DNA from: Paralithodes platypus
Lineage: Eukaryota > Arthropoda > Malacostraca > Decapoda > Lithodidae
Direction of reading: 5' to 3'
Assembly: GCA_032716605.1 (NCBI GenBank)
Contig: CM064545.1
Span: forward strand, 14,731,903-14,795,902
DNA length: 64,000 nucleotides
Shown here: in pieces, positions 21,110 through 30,464 of the stretch
Layout of the letters: the number at the start of each line of letters is the position of its first letter
Position numbering within the stretch: position 1 is the first letter of the stretch
Position numbers and translations under genes: made by a program
Notes under the pieces: generated by a model
Told to the model about the DNA's origin: nothing
What the model saw: the letters and a program-made list of their open reading frames with translations, nothing else
Databases searched by the model: none

Positions 21110-21177
21110 ATGATAGCATTGATTAAATTAGCTATAATGTTATATCATATTCTAACTAATTTAATCAATGCTATCAT
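21110..21177. repeat. Perfect 21-bp hairpin
   Basis: Arms 21110-21130 (ATGATAGCATTGATTAAATTA) and 21157-21177 are exact reverse complements around a 26-nt AT-rich loop. It lies in non-coding sequence of the 19540-25326 transposon. It could be an internal palindrome of that element, and I see no evidence that it is transcribed. Confidence 0.8.
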
Positions 21178-22612
21178 TCATAGGCTATGTTTGCTTTATT
21201 CTATATTATTAAAATGTGCCTAGGCATACTTTGTTAATTTTATTTTATATGATAGATATTAAGACTAACACATAGGCTACTAGTAGTTAGGCTACAGGTA
21301 GTTCACGCTTGGAATTAACTTATACCCAGGTAGGACTAGATTTTAACAGTTTAATAGAAAAATATACTGCAGTATGCAATGAAACATTAGCTCTGTTGCT
21401 TACAATCACATGGTGTTCACAGTGGAGTACTGTACCCTACAGTATAATGCTATAATTGATTAATATTACGATAAAACCCATAATGCATGAAGCTTATCAA
21501 TATCAAGTTGGCGTTTTTCGTAAGGTGGGTAGTAGATTCTATCTATCTATCTATCTATTGCCTGACGCCGTGATCCCCGAAGGGGTGGCCACGAACGAAC
21601 CGCCCCCATGCACCTCTGTCCCCAGTCAGTCGACGCCCCTCCCCCCAACCAGCACCGCCCTCGTTCATGTACTTCCTCACTCCATCCTTCCACCTCATAT
21701 TCGGTCTACCTCTCCCTCTCTGTCCCTCCACCTCGCTCTCGTACACCCTCTTAGTCATTCTCTCGCTCTCCATACGTTCCATATGGCCAAACCATCTCAA
21801 GTTGTTCCTTTTCACACTTTCCAGCACATCTACCTCCACACCACACCTCCTTCTTACTTCCTCATTAGTCTGTCTATCCCTCCATGTAACTCCGCACGCA
21901 CTCCTTAAGTAATTCATTTCCACTGCTCTCACTCTTGGTCTGAGTCTCTCAACCAACGTCCATGCTTCGCTTCCGTAAGTCAGTGTCGGGATTACCACAC
22001 TGTCATGCAAGGACTTCTTCACTTCCATACTGACCACCCTATTTCTTGTTACTGCTTTTAGCGTTCCTACAACCCTCTTCCCCTGTTGTACCCTCTCCCG
22101 CACTTCTTCATCCATAGTCCCATCTTTACTCAACACACTGCCCAGATACTTAAAAGAGTTGACGATCTCCATAGCCTGACCGTTCAGCTTCACATCACAA
22201 TCTGTGACTTCACCCCTTTCGAAGACCATAACCTTGCTCTTCCCCGTATTTACCTTCAAATTCCGTTTTTCGCACACTGTTCCAAACTCATTTACCAGAC
22301 CCTGCAACTCCCATTCATTATCACTCATCAGAACTGTATCATCTGCAAACAGCAGTATAGGTAGCTTCCACTCAATTCCCTCCCTTTTCAGCGATACACC
22401 AACATCCACTGCTCTTGATAGTATTTCTTTCATGACTCCATCCATATATACAGTAAACAACCACGGGGACATCACACACCCCTGTTTCAAACCAACATTC
22501 AGGTCAAAGAACTCGCTCTGCTCACTCTCCACACGTACTGCCGCCTTTGCACCCTCATACATGCTCTTCACTGCTTTCAGCAACTTGCCCTCTACTCCGT
22601 ATATTCTTAGTA

Positions 22613-23010
22613 CAGTAGGGTCCCGCATAAAACGTGTTCGCATAAAACGAGTCTCGATTAAAACGACCGACCTAAAATATTAATATTTAATTTTCGATCA
22701 GAACGAATGTGATCACATAAAACGAGTCCGCCGCCAAAGTGGGGCAAATCCGAGGAGTTTTCATATAGAGCGCCGAAATATCGTACAAAACGTACGAAAT
22801 ATCGTCGCTTTGTACGAAATATCATCGCTTTGTACGAAATATCGTTCGCTTTGTACGAAATATCGTTCGCTTTGTACGAAATATCGTTCGCTTTGTACGA
22901 AAATTTTCGCTTACAGTGAACATTGACGATATTGCGCCACCAAAATGCTGTGTTCACATAAAACGCCCTCGTTTATCGACCATAAACTCGTTTTATGTGA
23001 GACCCTACTG
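22613..23010. mobile_element. TA-flanked MITE in RTE B copy 1
   Basis: TA at 22611-22612 and 23011-23012; the same site in RTE B copy 2 (about 37530) is a single TA with no insertion. Inverted ends CAGTAGGGTCCCGCATAAAA and CAGTAGGGTCTCACATAAAA match at 18 of 20 positions. It contains five tandem copies of a roughly 21-22 bp unit, CGCTTTGTACGAAATATCGT (about 22800-22905). It is a mariner/pogo-type MITE by target and length. Confidence 0.88.
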
Positions 23011-24355
23011 TACTTTCCACAAACCTTCTCTATCCACTCTGTCATAGGCCTTCTCCAAGTCCATAAAGGCAACATACACCTTTTGTTTCTTCTCCAGATA
23101 CTTCTCCACAACACAATTCAGGGTAAAAATCTGATCTACACATCCTCTTCCCTTCCTAAAACCTCCCTGCTTGTCGCCTATCCATTTCTCCGTTCTCACT
23201 CTCACTCTCTCAATCACTACCCTACTGTATACCTTCCCTACTACGCTTAGAAGACATATTCCTCGGTGGTTACCACACACTCCTCTTTCCCCTTTGCCCT
23301 TATATAGGGGGACTATTATGCCAGTCTTCCAGTCATCGGGTGCACTCCCCTTCTCCCATGCTAGTTTGCACATTTTCCATACCCATTCTATCACTATCTC
23401 ACCACCATACCTCAACATTTCCCCACACACTCCATCTGTTCCTGGTGCTTTCCCCAACTTCACTCTTTTCATGGCTTCCCACACTTCTGACCTCCTGATC
23501 CCCACCTCCTCCTCCACTACTTCTCTTCTTCTCCCTCCCATACCATATCCAGCTATGTTTGCTGGTTCTTCATTCCTTACATTTAGCAACTCACTGAAGT
23601 ACTCCCTCCATCTTTCGACTCTCTCTTGCTTCTCGGCTAGCATTCTCCCATTCTTATCTTTCACACCCTTACTGTTTCCCTTGCTACCTTCCCTAACTTT
23701 CTTGACTTCTTTCCAGAACAGTTTCTTACTCTCCCTCCATTTTACACTCAGATTCCTTCCAAATTCCTCATCTACTCTTCTCTTACTTTCCTTCACTACT
23801 CTCTTCACCACCCTCTTACTCTCCACATACCTCGCTCGTTTCTGTCTCTCGGAATCTTCATTCCCTCTACTACCCAACCACCCTCTATATGCTTTCTTCT
23901 TTTCTTCCACAGCTATTCTTACTTCTTCTGTCCACCATGCTGTACCTTTCACTCCCCTCCCTCTTCTCCTCACTCTACACACCTCCTCACATGCTGCACA
24001 GATCTCATCCTTAAACACCTTGCTCATCTCCTCCACTTCCTCCATAACTTCCAGGTCGAACCCACCTAGTCGTCTTTCCACTGCTCTCCTGTACTCCTCC
24101 CTGACTTCCTTCTCCTGCACCCTCCTCACCATTCCACTCTCCTCTCGCCTCCCTCCAGCTCTCCTCACCCACTTCTTTTGTATCCTAACCTTAGCTACCA
24201 CTACATAATGATCAGACAGACCCCCTCCACTACCCCTATACACCCTAGCATCCATCACAGATTTCTTCATTCGTTCATCCACACATACATAATCAATCAA
24301 TGACTTTCGTTCCACCACTGTCTTATCCTTCATCGTCAACATCCGTTTCCACGTG

Positions 24356-24362
24356 TACCGTA
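24356..24362. other. Candidate excision footprint (TA-CCG-TA) in RTE B copy 1
   Basis: Reads CACGTG-TACCGTA-CCTGTGG against CACGTG-TA-CCTGTGG in copy 2 (about 38883). The five extra bases account exactly for the shift between the frame beginning at 24917 and the one beginning at 24423. CCG is the terminal triplet of the TA-flanked element at 26502-28050. Confidence 0.78.
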
Positions 24363-25371
24363 CCTGTGGATCATTCTGTGTCGGAAGAAGGTGTTGGCTA
24401 TCCACAGCCTCCTCCCCACACATACGTCCACAAGTGCACTACCATTTCCATTCACCTCTGATGGTACCCCCCACCCTCCCACCACTCCCTCAACTTTCCT
24501 ATCACCCACCTTACCATTCATATCCCCAATCAGAAATATTCTTTCGTTCTTGTCAAACTTCTCCAGGCACGCCTCCACATTCATCCAGAACTCCTCTTTC
24601 TTTCTTTCAAGTATATCCTCTGTCGGGGCATACACGCATACAATCACCCACGTTTGTATTCCTACTTTCATTCTCACCCACACAATCCTTGAACCCACAG
24701 ACCCATACTCTCTTACACATTCCTTCCATTTGCTACTTACAAACAAACATGCACCTTCTCTCGCTGTTCCTTCACTCACTCCAGCACACACACCCATTCC
24801 ACACTCCCACTCTCTCACATCTGAACCTTTCCATTTGGTCTCTGTCATTCCACATACATCCAGCCTGGCATTTACTAACACTTCCAGAACCTCTCTCTCT
24901 TTTGTGCCATCATTCATGTAGTAGATTGTGTTCTATATATTGATAAGGGTTCACTAAAAACAACAAATTAAGCCTACTTTAAAGTGTATAACTTCTGAAC
25001 AAGCAGTCTCATTCACTGCGGCTAGGCTATAGCCTAGTTTTCCCAACAATGATTCGTCGGAATAATGAATTTTGACATGCGCAACATAATTATATTAATA
25101 TAGCGTAATATGCATACTAATTTAAAGATATTAAACTCAATTTGAAGACCGGACACTTCCATAAAGTATATGTTTTTGTCAGTAATTCATGATAGATCTT
25201 CGTGTGTTTCACTTTGCTCGGCAAAACTGCTAGGTACCGTGTGCTAATTACGCCAAGCTGCTAGGAAAAATTTGCTCAATGAAACGCTGTTATGCTTGGT
25301 GAAAGTTGTCCGTGTGATAGCGGCTTTACTCCCGTCCACAATTAGGTAAATACAATTAGGTAAATAAATAC

Positions 25372-25700
25372 TCACCAACTCTCTGCAATCTCTCTCTCTC
25401 CGCCGCAATGTTGCATCTCTCTCGCTATTCTATCGCTACTATAATAATCAGTGTTCCTCAGAGCTATCCCAGTGCATACCACCTCCTTTACGTAGGGCAC
25501 GTGGTACCCGTCTTGCAACTCAATCCCACCCCTACTCTGTGCAACTCTCCAACCCAAGAGTGAAACGTTACTCTCAAACTTTCTTCTACTCAACAGCTGA
25601 GCTCTGGAACTCTCTCCCAGAATCAGTCTTTCCCTCTTCCTATGACTTAAATTGCTTCAAACTCCGTGTGTCCAGGCATTTTGGCTCGAACGTCCCTTGA
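25372..25700 (+). pseudogene. Jockey-like protein C-terminus (resumed after the transposon)
   Basis: The frame encodes the conserved tail of Jockey-like ORF2, with LSLRRNVASLSLFYRYY, IPPPLRRARGTR, NPRVKRYSQTFFYSTAELWN and LNCFKLRVSRH. It continues the protein cut at 19539. It ends shortly before the poly-A tail at 25784-25806. Confidence 0.8.
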
Positions 25701-25920
25701 TTTTGGCCCTGTCACTCTTTCAACTATGGGGAGGCACTCGCTATAGGCAGTAATGCCTTTTGCCTCCCTCAATCACATAGAAAGAAAAAAAAAAAAAAAA
25801 AAAAAAATGTATAGAAGAGTGAGGAGTAAGGAAGATGTGGGTTTGCTTCAAGGAGATGTGGAGGGCATGAAGGGATGGTCTGAACATTGGTTAATGCCTT
25901 TTCATCCAAAAAAATGCAAG

Positions 25921-25927
25921 TACAGTA
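25921..25927. other. Candidate excision footprint (TA-CAG-TA) in the CR1/L2 fragment
   Basis: Reads TGCAAG-TACAGTA-CATGCGG. Removing five bases gives K-C-K-Y-M-R-I-G, the expected CR1/L2 block. The frames on either side differ by exactly a 5-bp shift. Confidence 0.72.
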
Positions 25928-26501
25928 CATGCGGATTGGGAAAAGCAATATAGACAAGGTAGGATACAGTATGTATGAAGCGATGGAGGAAGTGAATGCA
26001 GAAAAGGATATAGGAGTAGTGATAGACAATAAGTTAAATTTCTCAGAACATTTAGCGGAAAAGATAAACAAAGACAATAGAATTGTAGGGCTGATAAGGA
26101 CATTTGTGTCACTTGACGAAGAAATCTTCAGCAATCTCTATACAGCGCTGGTTAGGCCGCACCTGGAATATGCGAACCAGGTGTGGGCTCCATATATGGT
26201 AAAGGATATAGAAGCAGTGGAGAAAGTGCAGAGGAGAGCTAGCAAGCTAGTACCAACATTGAAGAACGCGGGCTATGAGCAGAGGTTGAGGACACTGGGG
26301 CTTCCGACACTGGCATATAGGAGAAAGAGAGGGGATATGATAGAGACTTTTAAGATAGTGTCAGGAAAGTATGATGAGGATGTGTGTGAAGGTATCTTCT
26401 TGATGCGGGAGGGAACAAGAACGAGAGGACACTCTAAGAAAATTTACAAAGAAAGAAATAGGCTTGAGAAGGCAAAGAACTCATTTTGTGATAGAGTGGT
26501 A

Positions 26502-28050
26502 CCGTAAAGTGGGGTAACTTCGTACTGCGGTGATAACTTCGGACATCGGCGATAATAAGTAACTAGACATTGTCATTATATAATGGAAACGCTTTTTATT
26601 GTTTTTTTGTGGGGTCCGTTTAGAGAAATGGCAAAGGAAGAGCATGTAAAAGTCCTAGGAAACTGACATGAGTATATGTACACTAAAAAAATATTATATA
26701 TATGACGAAAATATGTACATTTTTCGCTACCCTGCCAAACTTTTAATTTGTTTGTATCAATGATGTTGTGACTGATATAATTTTGTAGTAACATTACCAG
26801 AGACAACATCCACCAAAGGAAATTTGTTACACTTGTATAACGCTCTAGCTAGAACACTATCATTTAGCCGAGTGTGTATTTACAAAAAAACTTGCTAACT
26901 TCGGACATGGAACAAAACAATCGTTTGTTATTATTTGCCCTATGAAAATCATTCATTAATACTTGTCCATCATTAACATGGTGGTAAAAGATCAAATAAT
27001 CATTCTCTGAGTTCAAAAACCCATAAAAATATGATAATATGCTAACCGATTTATGTATTTCGGATAATTCTGGATATATAATATATATAAATTAGGAGAG
27101 GCATATATCTTGTCAAAAAAATTGTTTATCTACCGAAAGAAACACCAACAAATATGTTATATCTATAAAAATGCTCAAATTCATAAAAGTGTATATGCAG
27201 TGATATAGTATACATACCTATATATTTTCACTAGGCCTAGTTAATTTTCGAGTTATTGATTAGACGGCATTGGTTATTTTTCCTGCTCAATATTTTCTAA
27301 GAGTGAGCTCAATAATAATAATAATAATAATCTTCTGGTTACTTATATAGCGCCCGTATCTCCTCCTTCGAGGATTCACAAGCGCTTGGCTTTCTTTAGT
27401 CTACCAGAGACCATTACCCATCCCCCTTGCTCATGGGGAGATGGTAACCGCCGGCTATATCCCAGAAAAACTTTTCAATCTGAGCGGGGATTGAACGCGA
27501 GACCTCGAGATGGGAATCAGGCACGCTGTCAACTGAGCCAGCCGGACGGCTGCCTAACGAGAACAGATCCAAACAGAATATATGTTAAACATCGTATGTA
27601 TCCCCCTCCTATACTGATTATACAGGCCTAAAAGTATTGACTGTGCATTTTCCACTTAAACATCAGACAGGAATAAGCAGCAATAATAAAATATTCATAT
27701 AAAATAGTAGGAGCCGAAAAATGAATGAAATAAGGCCACGAACGTCCGAAGTTCTCCTCCGTTTGTCCGGAGTTAGCCCAGCTTTCTTGGCAATCATTTT
27801 CCATAAGAAATCACCTATGTCCGAAGTTATCCATACATGTCCGAAGTTGTCAACTTTTCAAGCAAACTTCGGACATCATTTAGGATAAGGATAGCGCTCT
27901 TATTATAGGGGTTAATTTTAGGAGCTTCCTGGATTACGGCGCACTATCACCATACATCACTTGACCTAGTTAAATCTCTATAATGTGTTTACACTCGGGA
28001 GCAATTGTTAAAAAACATCGAAAAATTTCCGAAGTTACCCCATTTTACGG
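26502..28050. mobile_element. TA-flanked element with CCG-starting inverted repeats
   Basis: TA at 26500-26501 and 28051-28052. Inverted ends CCGTAAAGTGGGGTAACTTC and CCGTAAAATGGGGTAACTTC match at 19 of 20 positions. Removing the element and one TA rejoins RVV-NEWN in the CR1/L2 frame. ACTTCGGACAT-like words recur in both orientations near 26528, 26892, 27738, 27810, 27838 and 27867. Non-coding; Tc1/mariner-like by target. It carries a SINE. Confidence 0.85.
27311..27553 (-). mobile_element. tRNA-related SINE
   Basis: On the minus strand the head (27553 down) has an A-box-like TGGCTCAGTTGAC and a B-box-like GCGTTCAATCCC, as in RNA polymerase III promoters of tRNA-derived SINEs. The tail ends GGGCGCTATATAAGTAACC followed by (ATT)n (27311-27331), a LINE-like 3' end. 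No clear target duplication was found. It is not a functional tRNA gene, since it lacks a foldable cloverleaf and a normal acceptor end. Confidence 0.75.
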
Positions 28051-28918
28051 TAAATGAGTGGAACGCACTGCCCCAGTATGTAGTCTATTCCGAATCAATA
28101 AGGGAGTTTGAAAGTAATCTTGATAAAGCATGGGGAAGACAAGATTTGAAGTTTGATTATAAAGCAAAAATACAGAATAGTAAAAATGTTGCGTCTGCTA
28201 CCGCCGTCGCCAACACCGTGAACGACCGCAGCAGTGCAAGTACTGGTACTGAGCTGGATACACAGGCCTAGTTTGCCTTTTTCCAGAGGATCTACTGTAA
28301 GAAACTGTAAGAAACTGTAAGTTGCTCGCGGGGAAGAGAAGGAGGTATGGCCGCATGGCGAGGAGTGGCTGGGTTGCCACAACGCAAGAAATCCACCAAA
28401 GTGGGAAGCGTGTTATCTATCTATCTATCTATTGCCTGACGCCGTGATCCCCGAAGGGGTGGCCACGAACGAACCGCCCCCATGCACCTCTGTCCCCAGT
28501 CAGTCGACGCCCCTCCCCCCAACCAGCACCGCCTTCATTCATGTAGTTCCTCACTCCATCCTTCCACCTCATATTCGGTCTACCTCTCCCCCTCTGTCCC
28601 TCCACCTCGCTCTCGTACACCCTCTTAGTCATTCTCTCGCTTTCCATACGTTCCATATGGCCGAACCATCTCAAGTTGTTCCTTTTCACACTTTCCAGCA
28701 CATCTACCTCCACACCACACCTCCTTCTTACTTCCTCATTAGTCTGTCTATCCCTCCATGTAACTCCGCACGCACTCCTTAAGTAATTAATTTCCACTGC
28801 TCTCACTCTTGGTCTGAGTCTCTCAACCAACGTCCATGCTTCGCTTCCGTAAGTCAGTGTCGGGATTACCACACTGTCATGCAAGGACTTCTTCACTTCC
28901 ATACTGACCACCCTATTT

Positions 28919-29217
28919 GTTAGTAGTCTTGGCAAATCCAACGTCAAGGCTATTAACCTAATTGCAATGACGACTTGTCTATTTTGACTGCTATGTCGTC
29001 ATTCCAACCGCGGTTAAAAAGAAAACGTCTAGAGTCTACTCCTTATCTTGCTCTAGGAGACGTTGTACATTAACCAAAACTACCACCGAAGGTGAAAAAA
29101 GCATAGAAGAGAAGAAAAAGGGGTTTACCTTAGTTACCGCTTAAGGCCCATCCTGTGTTCCGTCATGTGCAGATCCCTGTCGAACGTGCGCATGAGCGAC
29201 CCTCTCTTGTCATCATT
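28919..29217. repeat. Left inverted terminal repeat of DIRS 1
   Basis: Begins GTTAGTAGTCTTGGCAAATC and continues to CTCTCTTGTCATC. Its reverse complement is found at 36612-36900 with few differences. Base composition here is ordinary, unlike the A-poor interior. Confidence 0.88.
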
Positions 29218-30464
29218 TTTTCACGCGCTCCATTGAATGCAGTCGCTTTTGTTGTGCTCCTTTAATTCACCCTGTTTAGGTTCGTTTCGGCTTATCTGGC
29301 CTTCTTTTTTGTTAGACAGATGTTACGTGATCTAGGGCACACGTAAATGGGCTCCTCAGTGTGTTTAATGGAGACGCGTGTGGAAATAGCTACCGAAGGT
29401 ACGGGGGCGCCTGGCGTTCCTCGTGTGTGTTTTTCATTCCTTTCTCTTTTCATATTCTTTTTTCCTGTTAGTCTGGGCATAGTTTAGCTTTTAGCTTATT
29501 TTAGCCTAGCTTGTTTCTCATTCAGGAATTGCTATGCCCCTATGAGTTTTCATATTTTCATAGCCTAGGTGTACAGTTGGTTCACGATCTGAGATTTCGT
29601 GGTGGCGGTGCTGTTTGTAGAGTTTGTGTCGGCCGCATTATTAGCGTTATTCCCGAGTCCCCCCTTTCGAGCCTTCACTGTGTCTCAAGGGCCTGGGCGC
29701 TTGGTGGTTCGTGATATCCTGGGGTACCCCACGGGGGCCCCTCCCTCACACCACAGGGTTTTTCGCCCCTGACACATTCTCTCCTCACGGCTAGGCCACC
29801 CTTTTTCTCGCCAGTTTCATTTACTGGTTTTTGTGTTCCCTTACTGTTTTCACCTCCATCCTTTCATACCCTTTTGCCCAATCCTGGGGTACCCTACGGG
29901 GGCCCCTGTTTGTGCCAAACCACCCTTCCTGCCACTTCTCCTCATGGGCTTTGCTCTATCTCTGTGGGTTGGGTGGTTCCTAGGGGATGTGCCTCCTCTC
30001 CCCTGGTGTGTCTTCCTTGCCTCTCCCTTGACCGGTTGAGTCAGGATATTATCAAGGAAGACACTGCTCAGCTTGATGGCCATCGTCGCTTGGAGTTCAT
30101 AAGGAGATGACGCTTTTTTCTGGGCCTCTTTTGGTATTTCCTAGACGCTCCTCTCGCTTTTTTCGGCGCCGGACCATCTCGGCCGGTCCCGCAAATTTGC
30201 GGGGTGCTCGATTCGGTCCTCTGGGACATTTCGGTTCCCCGCAAATTTGCGGAGATCGTTGGGGGGGTCCCGCGAAATTGCAGGAGGGTGGTGTCGGTAC
30301 GGTTATGCCTCCATTGGCCCGCAAATTTGCGGTAATAGTTGGCTTTCACTATTGACTTTTGTTATGTCTTCTTGTTGCCTGATACTATATTGGTGTATGC
30401 ACTTTACTGGTGTTATAGGCCCTGCATGTAAGATGTTGAGTGGTGGTTAACACTTTCTCCATCT
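29218..30464 (+). other. Leader of DIRS 1 with repeated short palindromes
   Basis: No convincing ORF. It contains the palindrome CCGCAAATTTGCGG near 30187, 30239 and 30319 plus a degenerate version near 30271, and a repeated TCCTGGGGTACCC(C/T)ACGGGG word near 29717 and 29883. It ends at a pyrimidine-rich CTCCATCTTTGCAG that resembles a 3' splice site. Confidence 0.5.

Larger units (their letters stand above)
21539..24917 (-). mobile_element. RTE-like retrotransposon B, copy 1, 5'-truncated
   Basis: Flanked by a 10-bp duplication GTAGTAGATT (21529-21538 and 24918-24927). The minus-strand 3' end carries a (TAGA)n tail. It is collinear with copy 2 (28417-39664) but starts about 55 codons later. 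A TA-flanked MITE (22613-23010) is inserted. Nested in the 19540-25326 transposon. Confidence 0.9.
21555..24917 (-). pseudogene. Endonuclease/reverse transcriptase of RTE-like B, copy 1
   Basis: In order on the minus strand: APE endonuclease (DVCGMTETKW, IGDMNGKVGD, and GLSDHYVVVAKV after the frame break), a Lys/Arg-rich linker, RT (KAPGTDGVCGEM, RKGRGCVDQIF, motif A MDLEKAYDRVDREG, GLKQGCVMSPWLF, motif C LFADDTVLM) and a C-terminal region (LRWFGHMERM, RGRGRPNMRW). Lesions are a TACCGTA insertion at 24356-24362 that shifts the frame, and the MITE at 22613-23010 between the QG.FR and QGC motifs. Copy 2 lacks both. Confidence 0.9.
19540..25326. mobile_element. Inverted-repeat DNA transposon of unassigned superfamily, 5.8 kb with nested insertions
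   Basis: Left end AAGGGGCTATCACACGGAC and right end, reverse-complemented, AAGCCGCTATCACACGGAC share at least 20 bp including GCTATCACACGGACAACTTT. A 2-bp TA duplication (19538-19539 and 25327-25328) is the best-fitting flank, though boundaries are uncertain by about 3 bp. It splits Jockey coding sequence whose two halves match one protein family. Subterminal hairpin TTTCGCCAAGC..GCTTGGCGAAA near 19585-19612. After removing the nested retrotransposons about 1.9 kb of non-coding sequence remains and no transposase is seen. Confidence 0.75.
18690..25806 (+). mobile_element. Jockey-like non-LTR retrotransposon, 5'-truncated, interrupted
   Basis: Starts inside the reverse transcriptase, is interrupted at 19540 by a 5.8-kb inverted-repeat transposon, resumes with the C-terminal region at about 25372, and ends in a poly-A tail (25784-25806). 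The tail and the family-typical C-terminus put both parts in one element. No endonuclease domain is present. Confidence 0.8.
25807..28271 (+). pseudogene. CR1/L2-like reverse transcriptase C-terminal region
   Basis: Upstream frame: GWSEHWLMPFHPKKCKY. Downstream frame: MRIGKSNIDKVGY, EKDIGVVIDNKLNFSEHL, NLYTALVRPHLEYANQVWAP, VEKVQRRASKLVP, RTLGLPTLAYRRKRGDMI, GHSKKIYKERNRLEKAKNSF. After the insertion: NEWNALPQYVVYSESI, FESNLDKAWGRQDLKF. These are the thumb and C-terminal blocks of CR1/L2 RTs. The catalytic palm is absent. Frame change at the TACAGTA of 25921-25927; the 26502-28050 element splits RVV from NEWN. Confidence 0.85.
25807..28406 (+). mobile_element. CR1/L2-like retrotransposon fragment, interrupted
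   Basis: Begins directly after the Jockey poly-A and is interrupted by the TA-flanked element 26502-28050. The C-terminus resumes at 28053, and about 130 bp of 3' sequence follow, including three GTAAGAAACT repeats near 28298-28322. RTE B copy 2 is inserted at 28417. Confidence 0.75.

Noticed and set aside
21667..24943. Ser/Thr/Pro-rich plus-strand frames up to 345 codons opposite RTE B (also 37812-39560)
   Set aside because: They are complements of the Lys/Arg/Glu-rich RTE coding strand and have no independent motif; the same shadows appear in both copies.
27311..27553. A tRNA gene
   Set aside because: Only A- and B-box-like words are present, followed by a LINE-like tail and (ATT)n; no cloverleaf or acceptor end. 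Called a SINE.
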